A DNA stretch of 64,000 bases from NCBI GenBank assembly GCA_964528675.1, contig CAZGTU010000001.1, forward strand, positions 1-64,000, given 5' to 3'. This stretch comes from CAYRTD01 sp964528675. Its GTDB lineage: Bacteria; Bacteroidota; Bacteroidia; Bacteroidales; GCA-2748055. This document shows positions 42,322 to 51,899 of this stretch, in pieces. Numbering within the stretch: position 1 is the stretch's first letter; every line of letters starts with the position of its first letter. The position numbers were made by a program, and so were the translations under genes. The notes under the pieces were generated by a model. It was given only the letters and a program-made list of their open reading frames with translations, was not told where the DNA came from and did no database searches.

Positions 42322-44726
42322 CATCCCCCATCATCCCACCTCAATCTCTTAACCCCCTTCACTTCCGTCTCAAATGACTTAACATCCTTCTGGTATCTTA
42401 TGGTGCATGGAAGGCCGGCCCTGGAAAAAACCTCTACCTTATCAAGCTTACCATCGCTCCATGCAATATTCAGGATGAAATCTCCTCTTGCCTTTATACC
42501 CTTTACTTCACCATCTTTCCATGAGGAAGGGATTGCAGGAAGAATTTCAATTTCTTCACCATGGCTTTGCACTAACATCTCAGCAATACCGGCTGTTCCT
42601 CCAAAATTTCCATCGATCTGGAAAGGTGGGTGAGTATCAAAAAGGTTGGGAAGGGTTGAAATCTGCAGCAGTTTTGTCAGATGATTGTATGCCTCTTCAC
42701 CATTTTTCAAACGTGCATAAAAATTAACCGTCCATGCACGGCTCCAGCCGGTTCCCGCTCCACCATGGCGAAGTCTTTTTTCAATTGTTCTTTCTGCAGC
42801 TTCAAATAATAGCGGAGTTTCTTCTGTAATAACAGTTCCCGGATGCAAGGCCAGCAGATGAGATATATGCCTGTGCCCCGGTTCAAATTCCTCGTAATCA
42901 TGAATCCATTCCTGAATTGTACCATCAGCACCAATCTGTATCGGTGGAAGTCTGCCAAGCGTTTTCTCTATTTCTTCCCTGAGACCGGTATCATTACCCA
43001 GTATATCAAGAGCCTCCAGGTTGTATTTGAATAATTCCCTTATGATCATGATATCCATTGTTGGAGCATAAGTGAGCTGCATGGGGCCACCGGTATCCGG
43101 ATCCTTAAAAGCATTTTCGGGAGAATAAGAAGGTGATGTTACAAGATAAGCTTCCGGACTTTCAATAAGAAAATCCAGTATAAATTCAGTAGCTCCTCTC
43201 ATTAAGGGCCAGGCTTCATTTCTCAGATATGCAGTATCCCGGCTGAATTCAAAATGACGCCACACCGGTAGACAAACCCATGCAGCAGCTATGGGAAACA
43301 TTCCCCACTTCACCGATGCATTCAGGGCAGTAAAACCAAAAGGATCTGTAACATGATGAATGGTCCAGCCACCGGCATCATACATTTTCGCGGCAGTTAC
43401 CCTGCCCGGTTGTTTAAGCTCATTAAAAAACTCAACATAAGGTTTGAAAGTTTCCGGCAAATTACAAACCTCAGCAGGCCAGTAGTTCATTTGTAAATTT
43501 ATGTTGGTATGGAAATCGGAATCCCAAGGAGCATTAAAATGATGGTTCCAGATGCCCTGAAGATTCGCAGGAAGCCGGGCAAAAAACCCTGAGCTTCCCA
43601 TAAGCAGATAACGTCCATACTGAAAATACAAAGCCATAAGGTCGTCATCTGTCACTCCGCCTTTCACTCTTTCCAGCCTTTTGTCAGTTGGAATTGAATC
43701 CATAGCCATATCACCCAGATCAATACTCATTCTTTCAAATACCGGACGATGCCGGTCAATATGTCTTTCCTCCAGTTCTTCGTAATTATCAGAAGGTAAG
43801 CTACCGAGCAATTTCATGCAAAGCTGAAGGGGTTCAATAGATCGGTCAAAATTTAAGAAATCCCGGTTATAATCGGTAAAGGCTGTCAGTGCCAGGGTAA
43901 GCTCTCCTGCATTCCTGATTTCAAAATATTTCCCATTTGCCTCATATTCTCCATCAGTATTCAACACCTTCAAAACCGAAGCAAAACGCATATGCTCACC
44001 ACCAGGGCCTCTTTCAGCATCGGGTTGATCAATTATCTGTCCCTGCATGACAAGATGTCCCTCTTCACCGGGAAAGGTCTCCGCATCCTTCTCCCTTTCC
44101 ATATAAATTTTCAAGCTCAGATCTTTTTTATCTTCTTTCTTTAAATGAATAATGATCACATTGTCTTTTGCGGAAGCGAATACTTTTCTGGAATATATAT
44201 TTTCACCGGATCTGTACTGTACATTACTGATCCCCCTGTTCAAACTGAGTTCTCGCTTATACGCAGATACTGCTTTGGGCTCGTTTAGATCTTCGATAAT
44301 AATATTCCCAAATATCTGATAAGAACGTATTCTCGGAGGTGTGCCAAGAAGATATTTTTCTGCCAGTTCATAGGCTTCATTATTTTTGCCTTCGAAAAGA
44401 AGTCTTCGGATTTCGGGCAAATAGGTAAGAGCTTCAGGATTATTGGCATCCTTTTGCGAACCGGCCCATAGACTTTCTTCATTAAACTGAATGGTATCCA
44501 TCTTGATGTTCCCGAATACCATAGCTCCCAGCCTTCCGTTTCCTACAGGAAGAGCTGTAACCCAGCCATCTGCAGGCTGTTTATACCACAACCTCCGCCC
44601 GGGGTTATCGCTATTCTTGCCAAACCGGGGATTATTGCATGAAACTAAAAAAAAGAACAGGGAGAAAATTATAAAATGTTTTCCCGGAAAGGTTTTTTCA
44701 AGGGAGAAGGACTTTGAATGTATCAT
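42309..44726 (-). CDS. Glycoside hydrolase family 95 lipoprotein
   Basis: An 805-residue GH95 enzyme. Lipobox LVS-C at residue 30. The N-terminal beta-sandwich starts LWYKQPADGWVTALPVGNGRLGAMVFGN. The (alpha/alpha)6 catalytic domain carries NINLQMNYWPAE (the two asparagines of the family's unusual base system), TSPSYSPENAF (general acid Glu) and FQIDGNFGGTAGIAEML (Asp). Known members are 1,2-alpha-L-fucosidases or alpha-L-galactosidases acting by inversion. Last gene of the SorC operon. The final residues (RWDDGGWDGP) are encoded by GGGATGG/GGACCAT-type repeat DNA, which also supplies the stop codon, so the native C terminus may have been replaced. Confidence 0.92.
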   Translation of the reverse strand: MIHSKSFSLEKTFPGKHFIIFSLFFFLVSCNNPRFGKNSDNPGRRLWYKQPADGWVTALPVGNGRLGAMVFGNIKMDTIQFNEESLWAGSQKDANNPEALTYLPEIRRLLFEGKNNEAYELAEKYLLGTPPRIRSYQIFGNIIIEDLNEPKAVSAYKRELSLNRGISNVQYRSGENIYSRKVFASAKDNVIIIHLKKEDKKDLSLKIYMEREKDAETFPGEEGHLVMQGQIIDQPDAERGPGGEHMRFASVLKVLNTDGEYEANGKYFEIRNAGELTLALTAFTDYNRDFLNFDRSIEPLQLCMKLLGSLPSDNYEELEERHIDRHRPVFERMSIDLGDMAMDSIPTDKRLERVKGGVTDDDLMALYFQYGRYLLMGSSGFFARLPANLQGIWNHHFNAPWDSDFHTNINLQMNYWPAEVCNLPETFKPYVEFFNELKQPGRVTAAKMYDAGGWTIHHVTDPFGFTALNASVKWGMFPIAAAWVCLPVWRHFEFSRDTAYLRNEAWPLMRGATEFILDFLIESPEAYLVTSPSYSPENAFKDPDTGGPMQLTYAPTMDIMIIRELFKYNLEALDILGNDTGLREEIEKTLGRLPPIQIGADGTIQEWIHDYEEFEPGHRHISHLLALHPGTVITEETPLLFEAAERTIEKRLRHGGAGTGWSRAWTVNFYARLKNGEEAYNHLTKLLQISTLPNLFDTHPPFQIDGNFGGTAGIAEMLVQSHGEEIEILPAIPSSWKDGEVKGIKARGDFILNIAWSDGKLDKVEVFSRAGLPCTIRYQKDVKSFETEVKGVKRLRWDDGGWDGP

Positions 44727-44775
44727 TGGAGAAGGGTTTTAAATATTTTTCAAATATAAGATGATGATTGAAAAC

Positions 44776-45909
44776 TCAAAACTTTATCCTCAACCTCACC
44801 TCTCTTTCTTCTCCTGCATCAAGAGTCTCTTCACCGGGAACACTCTCATCTGTATTCCCATCGTGATCAAGTGAACCTGAACCAATCTCAATCCCAATGC
44901 CGTCCCAGTTTTTCTCCAGCAATGATTTTCCATTCTTCAGAATAAACTCATCCGATCCGGCTCCACCACAGCAGGACCATGTCTGGAAATATGGCGTTGG
45001 TGGAACAAAAAGCTCAATATCCCTGCCATCAGGATGTTTTATTATCACCTTATATTCTTCCTTACCATTAGTTTTTACTTTTTTAACTTCTTTATGGATA
45101 ATTCCGGTTTCTTCTCTTCTACCGGGTCGTGTAGAAGGTAACCACACTTCGGGTTCTTTCCCAATCACACCATTACCCCTGAGCTGTCTTTTTTCCGATT
45201 CAACAATAATTTCTGATCCCGGCTCAGGGAAGAAAGTGATATGATATCCCCAATCGGGAAGTATTTCTTCACCCGAAATGTTTTTGAATGAATCGATTAC
45301 CTCCAACTCCGGTTCTTTTGCAATATTCAATTCAAATGATTTCCGGATCCGGTAAAGGGGAGTTCCATTCTCGTACCATGGTTGTGGATCCGCTTGCTTC
45401 ATCTCCCGGTAAATATATTCAGTACTTATCTTAATCTTATCATCAAAAATTTCAAGCTGAACTTCATCAACTGGTATATTCGATGTTTCACCGTGAAGTG
45501 GATATATCCTGCCCGTTCTCTCTTCCTGGTAAGGCATTCCCCAATTCTTCATTCCATAAAACTCAATTCCGGCAGCAAAAGTTGGTATATACGCAAATCC
45601 CGGGGAGGGTACATTATTGATCATTACCTCTTCAGACCACAGATCAAGTTCTTCCGGATCAGGCAGATCGTAGGGAGCATCCCAGAAGAGTTTTTTCCCT
45701 TTATAGATAATCTGCCCGAGTGAAAGCCCTTTTGAGGGTAAAAATTCAGCTTTAACATTATTTTTTTCAACCAGAAGTCTGTTCACTCCTTCTGGTTCTT
45801 CATCTTTATGATATAATGTAATTCTAAGACCAGATTCATCTGCAAGGGTTTTCACTCCATCGATCTTCTGCTTGCATTGAATTTTAAAGCTATTTGTTCC
45901 TGTTTTCAT
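44776..45909 (-). CDS. DUF4432 (aldose 1-epimerase-like) protein
   Basis: A 377-residue cytoplasmic protein of the DUF4432 family, which has the galactose-mutarotase-like beta-sandwich. Landmarks are FLPSKGLSLGQIIYKGKKLFWDAP, the active-site-like YPLHGETSNIPVDEV, ILPDWGYHITFF and FQTWSCCGGAGSDEF. It probably interconverts anomers or epimers of the operon's sugar. Its start overlaps the VOC gene's end by 20 bp, so the two are coupled. Confidence 0.85.
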   Translation of the reverse strand: MKTGTNSFKIQCKQKIDGVKTLADESGLRITLYHKDEEPEGVNRLLVEKNNVKAEFLPSKGLSLGQIIYKGKKLFWDAPYDLPDPEELDLWSEEVMINNVPSPGFAYIPTFAAGIEFYGMKNWGMPYQEERTGRIYPLHGETSNIPVDEVQLEIFDDKIKISTEYIYREMKQADPQPWYENGTPLYRIRKSFELNIAKEPELEVIDSFKNISGEEILPDWGYHITFFPEPGSEIIVESEKRQLRGNGVIGKEPEVWLPSTRPGRREETGIIHKEVKKVKTNGKEEYKVIIKHPDGRDIELFVPPTPYFQTWSCCGGAGSDEFILKNGKSLLEKNWDGIGIEIGSGSLDHDGNTDESVPGEETLDAGEEREVRLRIKF

Positions 45910-46426
45910 GCTCTGAATTTTCGGGATATATTTTTTCAGGCAGATTCCTCCTTTTGGGTCTTTCGATCAATTCTATGGTAGTCCCGATAAGGTCTTCGGT
46001 ATCGAGATAAGCATAATGACCGTCATCATCCGGACCAAAGCCTGCCCCATCCTGGGTCATTTCGATACCAGCTTCCTCAGCTTCTTTAAGAGATTGCTCC
46101 ATATTGTCAGTAAGCACTCCAAGATGATGAACACCATAACCATGTTTCTCAACGAACTCTTTATACACTGTATCACCCTCAAGGGGTTCGATGAGTTCAA
46201 TCCGCATATTACCGATATAAGATAGTGCTACTTTCATTTTATAATCATGTGGTTTGCCTTTCCTTGTCATTCTTTTGACCAGGGGCTTGCCATAGGTGTA
46301 AAAATGCCAGGGCCCTACACCGAATCTTTCCCAGTAAGTTTCTACAGCTTTCTCAATATCCGGCACTATAATACAGATCTGTGCGATATCAGGAAGCGGA
46401 AATTTCTTTTTGTTTTTCTTTTTCAT
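45890..46426 (-). CDS. VOC family protein (glyoxalase/methylmalonyl-CoA epimerase-like)
   Basis: A 178-residue vicinal-oxygen-chelate protein. Two beta-alpha-beta-beta-beta modules are visible. Likely metal ligands are His in FPLPDIAQICIIVPD-type N strand (weak), Glu in MRIELIEPLEGD, His in HGYGVHHLGVLT and Glu in GTTIELIER, close to the methylmalonyl-CoA epimerase layout. In this operon a role in isomerising or cleaving a sugar intermediate is more likely than propionate metabolism (inference). Overlaps the DUF4432 gene by 20 bp. Confidence 0.8.
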   Translation of the reverse strand: MKKKNKKKFPLPDIAQICIIVPDIEKAVETYWERFGVGPWHFYTYGKPLVKRMTRKGKPHDYKMKVALSYIGNMRIELIEPLEGDTVYKEFVEKHGYGVHHLGVLTDNMEQSLKEAEEAGIEMTQDGAGFGPDDDGHYAYLDTEDLIGTTIELIERPKRRNLPEKIYPENSEHENRNK

Positions 46427-46477
46427 ACTTTTTCTTTTTTATTAGCCCCGTTTAATCAAGTGCAAAAATTCAATTCT

Positions 46478-47965
46478 CTATAAGTCCCCCGGCGTACCCA
46501 GAGCCAAAGTTTCGGAATCCAGAACCAGCATCCAGTCATTATCCAGACCTGAAGTCGGAGGAGTAAAGCTCTGTATTCGTTCTGTTATCTCTTCTGTTGG
46601 CAGGGCCTCTCCATTTCTCGGATTAAACCACCAGCCTACAACAACATCATCATCAATCTTGTCCGTGTAAACGGTCACTTCCTGGCCTTTTGCGATATAA
46701 ACCAGCAGGAATGTACCATCTTCAGCTCTTGCTGCACGAATGTGATCCTCATTCCGTGGATTCACTCCATAAACAATCGATTGATCGGGAATCAATTTTG
46801 AAAATAAACGGGTTTCAAAAAGTGCTCTTACATGTCTCATATCATCTGCTCCCGGACGGTCTAAAGATTCCTTCCAGTCGTAGAGTGCCGGAATGGCAAA
46901 ACTTTCACCTTTCTCATACATTTGCCATATAGCATTGTTTCCGTAGGTATAGCCACAGGCACCCGAAAGCAGATTCCAGTACGCATGGATTCTCAGATCA
47001 TAACCGGTGAAAAAACCTTTTTCAAAGTGCGACCTGTCTTTTACCAGGAATGAAGAATCAAGAACGCCCTCCGGAACCCTCATTGGATCGGACCAGTCGA
47101 GGTATTCCCAGAACCTCACAGGAATATCCTCGTACGCAGGTTCACCATCTATATATGGTTTTACAGGATTCAGGAGATAGCAGGTCTTTGCATAGCGGTA
47201 TACCTCATTAAATCTTTTCTCATGTCCGCTCTGATACATATTAAAGTCCAGCCAGGGCTCATTATGATACCAGTAATAAGACATACTCCCGCCCCTCGGA
47301 TGATAACTGATAAGATTTAATCCTTTATCCCCCTCGGTGATTCCTTTTGCCATCGATTGCCAGATCTCAAAAACAGTATCATTGGTTACCTGCCTGTCTC
47401 CTCCAAGTATCCAGATGACCGGCTTATCTGCATATCGCTCACCGAGAAATTTACCGTAGATCTCTGCATTCTCGGGAGTGAAGATAACTCCTTCTCCTCC
47501 ATGTTCTGCGGTTACTTTATCTCCCCATGTAGGAAGCATGCCAATAAACAAGCCCAGTTCTTCGGCCTTATTTACTATATAATCGACATGTTCAAAGTAT
47601 TTTTCGTTGGGTTTGGCTGGATCCCTGCCAATGAGTGGAAGGTCGCCATAAGCATTACCTGTAGTCAATCCCTGCATTTCAGCAAGAACAACAGCCTGGA
47701 TAACCGTAAATCCTTTTTCCGCCCTGTTTTTGAGGTAATGATCGGCTTCCTCACGACTTAGTTTATGAAAAAGTTCCCAGGCAGTATCGCCAAGATACAG
47801 GAATGGAGTGCCATCAGGTTTTTGAAGGTATCTCCCATTTTTGCTTACCATCAGTGATGCATCTGTATCGGTTCTCTGAGTGGCGCTGCATGAGATTAAC
47901 AACATTAAGAGAACAAGGGAAATTAACCTGTTCAGCTTCCGGAATTTTTCAATGTGTGTTTTCAT
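46478..47965 (-). CDS. DUF4038/GH140-like glycosidase lipoprotein (apiosidase-like)
   Basis: A 495-residue protein from the ATG at 47965. A TTG at 48031 is in frame but lies inside the upstream gene. Lipobox LLIS-C near residue 26. The DUF4038 TIM barrel starts GRYLQKPDGTPFLYLGDTAWELFHKLSREEADHYL and carries candidate catalytic acids in VIWILGGDRQ and PYIDGEPAYED, as in GH140 apiosidases. The C-terminal ~100 residues are a collagen-bind-2-like domain (YGVNPRNEDHIRAARAEDGTFLLVYI, VGWWFNPRNGEAL). GH140 releases apiose from rhamnogalacturonan II, but the wider family is less characterised. A ruined homologue lies at 63744-64000. Confidence 0.87.
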   Translation of the reverse strand: MKTHIEKFRKLNRLISLVLLMLLISCSATQRTDTDASLMVSKNGRYLQKPDGTPFLYLGDTAWELFHKLSREEADHYLKNRAEKGFTVIQAVVLAEMQGLTTGNAYGDLPLIGRDPAKPNEKYFEHVDYIVNKAEELGLFIGMLPTWGDKVTAEHGGEGVIFTPENAEIYGKFLGERYADKPVIWILGGDRQVTNDTVFEIWQSMAKGITEGDKGLNLISYHPRGGSMSYYWYHNEPWLDFNMYQSGHEKRFNEVYRYAKTCYLLNPVKPYIDGEPAYEDIPVRFWEYLDWSDPMRVPEGVLDSSFLVKDRSHFEKGFFTGYDLRIHAYWNLLSGACGYTYGNNAIWQMYEKGESFAIPALYDWKESLDRPGADDMRHVRALFETRLFSKLIPDQSIVYGVNPRNEDHIRAARAEDGTFLLVYIAKGQEVTVYTDKIDDDVVVGWWFNPRNGEALPTEEITERIQSFTPPTSGLDNDWMLVLDSETLALGTPGDL

Positions 47966-47993
47966 AGATTGGATATAGTTTATTGGATTAAAT

Positions 47994-49046
47994 TCATGGA
48001 ATAAAAACGACTTTTCTTGCTTTTCCTTCAAGAGCCAGTTTCGCTCCTTTCACAAAATCTTCCAGTGAAAATGTATGTGATACAAAATTTGATGAAGATA
48101 TTTTGCCCCTGTCAATCAATTCCAGAGCTTCCTGGTTGTGCCGGTGTGCAAATATGGTTGTCCCAATGAGGTGCAGGGCATTATAGTGCACCAGGTTCAT
48201 ATCCACTCCGGGTCGTGATCTTTCCTTTGGAAGGCCTCCGAATAAAAGTATCCTTCCACCCTTTCGTGCTATCTCAACGGCTTCTACCTGTGTTTCAGGC
48301 GCAGGATTTGCTGTAATTATTACTTCAGGACCATAGCCGCCAGTGAGTTTCAATACTTTTTCTTTAAGATCTTCTTTCGAAGAATCGATAATATGATCGG
48401 GGGAATAAGATTCAACAAGTTTCAGCCTTTCTCCGGAAATATCGGCAACAATAATTCTATCAGCACTCCTGGACCTTGCCAGTTCAAGATGAAGTGTACC
48501 TATGGGACCTGCACCTATTATCAGTACGGTATCTCCAGACCCAATCCAGCCCTTTTCCTGTGCATTAACACAGGATGACAGCGGCTCCACAATGGTGACG
48601 GACTCATGATTTAATCCTTCCGGAACTTTCTGAATTGTTCCCCTCTCAATAACCTCTCCCGGAATTGCCATATATTCTGCAAATCCTCCCTGCCATTTCT
48701 GTCCGATTTCTTTATAATCTATACATAATTCTTCTTTCCCTTCAATGCAGAACTCGCACTTTCCACAAAAAACAAGAGGCGAAACAGCCAGCCTATCACC
48801 CGGCTTCCATGATCCTGTATATTCTTTCCCTGTAATTTTTATCTCTGCACAAATTTCATGACCGATAATAAAAGGCAGTTCAACCCTGTGATGTCCGTTT
48901 CTCAATGTCCGGAGATCAGATCCGCACAAACCGCAGGCCAGCACTTTTAATAAAATTCCATCTGCCGGACATTGGGGCACCGCTACCTCCTGGACATTAA
49001 AATCTCCGGGAGCATGAACAATTGCAGCTTTCATTGTATCTTTCAT
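47994..49046 (-). CDS. Zinc-dependent medium-chain dehydrogenase
   Basis: A 350-residue MDR alcohol/polyol dehydrogenase. Catalytic zinc ligands: Cys in CGLCGSDLRTL and His-Glu in GHEICAEI. Structural zinc cysteines are in CGKCEFCIEGKEELC. The Rossmann motif is VLIIGAGPIGTLHLELA. Similar to sorbitol, threonine and other polyol dehydrogenases. Its ATG overlaps the preceding gene's TGA (ATGA, 49043-49046), so it is translationally coupled to the SAF oxidoreductase. Confidence 0.9.
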   Translation of the reverse strand: MKDTMKAAIVHAPGDFNVQEVAVPQCPADGILLKVLACGLCGSDLRTLRNGHHRVELPFIIGHEICAEIKITGKEYTGSWKPGDRLAVSPLVFCGKCEFCIEGKEELCIDYKEIGQKWQGGFAEYMAIPGEVIERGTIQKVPEGLNHESVTIVEPLSSCVNAQEKGWIGSGDTVLIIGAGPIGTLHLELARSRSADRIIVADISGERLKLVESYSPDHIIDSSKEDLKEKVLKLTGGYGPEVIITANPAPETQVEAVEIARKGGRILLFGGLPKERSRPGVDMNLVHYNALHLIGTTIFAHRHNQEALELIDRGKISSSNFVSHTFSLEDFVKGAKLALEGKARKVVFIP

Positions 49047-50332
49047 GGATGCAATAATTTATCCTGTTCCTGTCTTAATTTATATATGAATGTACCGGTA
49101 TCAGGATCACACTTTTCGTAGGTAATTAATTCCCCTTTCCTGATATCACTCTTTACCGTGCAGTTTTCAGCCAGCCCAACAGGGACGGCACCGAGTTTTC
49201 CCGATTCTTCATAAGTGTATATTCTTCCGAAAATATCCCCGCTTCCAATCCCTCTCAGTTTTTCACCCGCAGCAATGTCACGTTTGGCAATGGTCACTAC
49301 TTCGGAATGCATATCCTCAGCGGCAACAGTTACCTCATTCAGCAAAACAGCCTCGGCAATAGACTGGGGTGTTTCAAGATCACAAAGATGATAGGGACGA
49401 AAGAGCAAATAATAAGGCCCATTGGCATGAGTAATAAATTTCATATCCTTCTGGATCCTCTTATCTCCCGAGTAAACAATAACAAAAACTCCCGGGGCAA
49501 TTTTCCCGGTAGTATAATCTACAGTTCCACGATGTTTAAATATTCCTCCATTAACAGAAGGCTTGTACACTTTCAGCAATTCATCGAGTTCTATCTTAGG
49601 TCCGTGCATTCCCGGAACATCCGGTATTAGTCCTGTAGCATTTGACACAGCCGCCATTTCCACCATGGTTTTCGTTCCATCCTTGAAAGATACGAGAATC
49701 TTTGGATTCATGTCTTTCGAATGTGCCTCATCCCAGCAGCTTTCCGGAGTAGCATCATAATCAATGGGGTTATTCTTACCTTTCCCTATGCAAACTACTT
49801 CAAATCCCATGAGTACAGCCTGCTCATAAAGCATTTTGCATACACCCGGCTCATCTCCGGAGGCTACCGTATAAAGAGTTCCGTTTTTCCTTGCTGTCCT
49901 GCTCAGGTAAGTGCCAATTGTAATGTCGGTTTCCACATTCAGCATTATTATGGGTTTCTTAAGCTGAATAGATTCCCATGCTACACGTGCACCGATATCA
50001 GGGATACCCGTTACCTCGATATTTGCTTCAACAGGATCAAGAAGTGTCATCATCAGCGCATCTTCAGTAACAAGAGCTTTACCTTTATTCATCGCATCAA
50101 TAGCCTCAGAAGCTTTATTGATCACTGATATTTGATTCCTTTCCCAGCCCATATCCAGGAAAGTGGAAATAGCTTTCTGTGGCTCAACATCAGCAATAGC
50201 ACTGACCTTCATGCCCTTTATGTTATTAATTGTATGGGCAAGGCCTGATCCCATTTGTCCGCAACCAATAATCCCGACACTTACAGGCTTTCCTGATGCT
50301 TCACGTTCATACAGCTTTCTTAGTAATTCCAT
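49043..50332 (-). CDS. NAD(P)-dependent oxidoreductase with SAF domain
   Basis: A 429-residue protein with an N-terminal homoserine-dehydrogenase-like Rossmann domain (VGIIGCGQMGSGLAHTINNI; residues ~18-150) and a C-terminal SAF domain (VVTIAKRDIAAGEKLRGIGSGDIFGRIY; ~345-425). The middle part (TVASGDEPGVCKMLYEQA) is shared by a family often found in pentose/polyol operons with FGGY kinases. It is thought to oxidise or reduce a sugar intermediate, with the substrate undefined. Coupled to the next gene by a 4-bp overlap and 11 bp after the kinase gene. Confidence 0.85.
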   Translation of the reverse strand: MELLRKLYEREASGKPVSVGIIGCGQMGSGLAHTINNIKGMKVSAIADVEPQKAISTFLDMGWERNQISVINKASEAIDAMNKGKALVTEDALMMTLLDPVEANIEVTGIPDIGARVAWESIQLKKPIIMLNVETDITIGTYLSRTARKNGTLYTVASGDEPGVCKMLYEQAVLMGFEVVCIGKGKNNPIDYDATPESCWDEAHSKDMNPKILVSFKDGTKTMVEMAAVSNATGLIPDVPGMHGPKIELDELLKVYKPSVNGGIFKHRGTVDYTTGKIAPGVFVIVYSGDKRIQKDMKFITHANGPYYLLFRPYHLCDLETPQSIAEAVLLNEVTVAAEDMHSEVVTIAKRDIAAGEKLRGIGSGDIFGRIYTYEESGKLGAVPVGLAENCTVKSDIRKGELITYEKCDPDTGTFIYKLRQEQDKLLHP

Positions 50333-50343
50333 TTATTTATGCA

Positions 50344-51894
50344 TTAAAATGAATATTTATTCCTTAGCTCAGCCAGCTTTTCATAATCCTCTTTAACATG
50401 ATGATAGAGTTCCTTATAAAGCTTGAAATAATCCATGTATAAATCATGATTCTTCTTGTCTGGTTCCATTGGGTCGATATAGTTAGTCCATTCTTTAGCA
50501 ACAGAAAAATCATTAAATACACCTGTAGCAACACCTGCCAGAATTGCATCTCCGAAAGGAGCTCCTGTACGTCTTTCTACCAGCACAGTAGGAATATTGA
50601 AAACATCCGTTATTATTCTTCTCCAAAGTTTGCTTTTAGCTCCTCCTTCATTCAATACAATAGGTCCGCTGATCTTTTTCCCCGTTTTCATAAGGATGTT
50701 GAAAGAATCGAAAAGTGCAAAAGCCACCGATTCCATCATTGCCCGGATAACATGCCCGCGGGAATGGTCAAGAGAAAGGCCGAAAATTGCACCACGGGCA
50801 TTCACATCCCAGATGGGTGTTCTTTCTCCCATTAGAAAAGGCAAAACTACTAATCCATTACTTCCCGGTGGAATAACCTCCGCCTCCTGATTTATGATAT
50901 CGAAAGTATCCACACCCATCACTCCGGAAGCTCCCATCTCCATCTTATAAAAGTTATCGCGCATATACCGGATCAACTGTCCCCCGGTGGTTGTTGTCGG
51001 AACAATGATATAGGTATTCTCAGAATCGGTGGTATAGGCAAAATTGATCATGGTTTCCGAAAAATTCGTGTCCCGGGTCAGAATGCCGAAATTACCACAT
51101 GTTCCAAGGTTCATCTGCATATCCCCTTCGCCAGTCATACCAGCCCCCATCCAACCGGCATTGCAATCAACCTGGCCTGCTGCAACAGGTGTCCCTTCCG
51201 ACAGGCCGGTTTCTGCTGAAGCCCTCTCAGTAACTGTCCCTATCACATCCTCGCAACGGAAAAGATCAGGAAATAAGGATACATCAAGTCCGACTTCATC
51301 CAGCAGATCTGTGTCAAATTTTCTTTCCAGCAGGTTGTAGGCAACCCCGTAGAAAGCTGCCCCTGAATAATGACAGGTAGCTTTTCCGGTTAATTTAGCA
51401 TTTATAAAGCCGTCAATAGTAAGGGCCTTGAATATCTGTTTGAAATCCCCTGCCCGGTTTTCTTTCTCCCACAACAAATTGGTAATGATAGGATGATCCT
51501 CAAGTCTGTTTTTTGATATTTTAAAAATCCTTTCTTCTCCTATGTTCTCTTTCAGCCACTTTACCTGTTCAGTAGCTCTTTTATCCATCAGGTTATAGGC
51601 ATTATGAACCGGTCTGAAGTTTTCATCTACCAGAACAAGAGAGGGCAATGCGGATGAAACTGCCATACCTTTTATGGTATTGGGTTCCACCCCTGCATCA
51701 TTTATCGCTTTTTTAATAAGCCTGCAAGCCACAGACCAGTAGTTCTCCGGATCATGTTCTGACCATCCGGGATGTGGGGTAAGAATTGGATATTCCTCAA
51801 AAGCATAGCTGAGTTCTTCTCCGCGAGAATTAATTATAACGCATTTGGCTCCGCCGGTTCCATAATCCAATCCAAGTAAACAGGCTTTATTCAT
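50344..51894 (-). CDS. FGGY-family carbohydrate kinase
   Basis: A 516-residue sugar kinase. N-terminal ATPase motif GLDYGTGGAKCVIIN, substrate-domain PGWSEHDPENYW and KGMAVSSALPSLVLVD, catalytic Asp probably in AAGQVDCNAGWMGAG, and C-terminal LNEGGAKSKLWRRIITDVFNIPT with the adenine-binding GAPFGDAILAGVATG. It resembles xylulose and polyol kinases. It follows the SorC regulator by 5 bp. The phosphorylated sugar is probably the operon's inducer, since SorC regulators bind sugar phosphates. Confidence 0.92.
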   Translation of the reverse strand: MNKACLLGLDYGTGGAKCVIINSRGEELSYAFEEYPILTPHPGWSEHDPENYWSVACRLIKKAINDAGVEPNTIKGMAVSSALPSLVLVDENFRPVHNAYNLMDKRATEQVKWLKENIGEERIFKISKNRLEDHPIITNLLWEKENRAGDFKQIFKALTIDGFINAKLTGKATCHYSGAAFYGVAYNLLERKFDTDLLDEVGLDVSLFPDLFRCEDVIGTVTERASAETGLSEGTPVAAGQVDCNAGWMGAGMTGEGDMQMNLGTCGNFGILTRDTNFSETMINFAYTTDSENTYIIVPTTTTGGQLIRYMRDNFYKMEMGASGVMGVDTFDIINQEAEVIPPGSNGLVVLPFLMGERTPIWDVNARGAIFGLSLDHSRGHVIRAMMESVAFALFDSFNILMKTGKKISGPIVLNEGGAKSKLWRRIITDVFNIPTVLVERRTGAPFGDAILAGVATGVFNDFSVAKEWTNYIDPMEPDKKNHDLYMDYFKLYKELYHHVKEDYEKLAELRNKYSF

Positions 51895-51899
51895 GGTTA

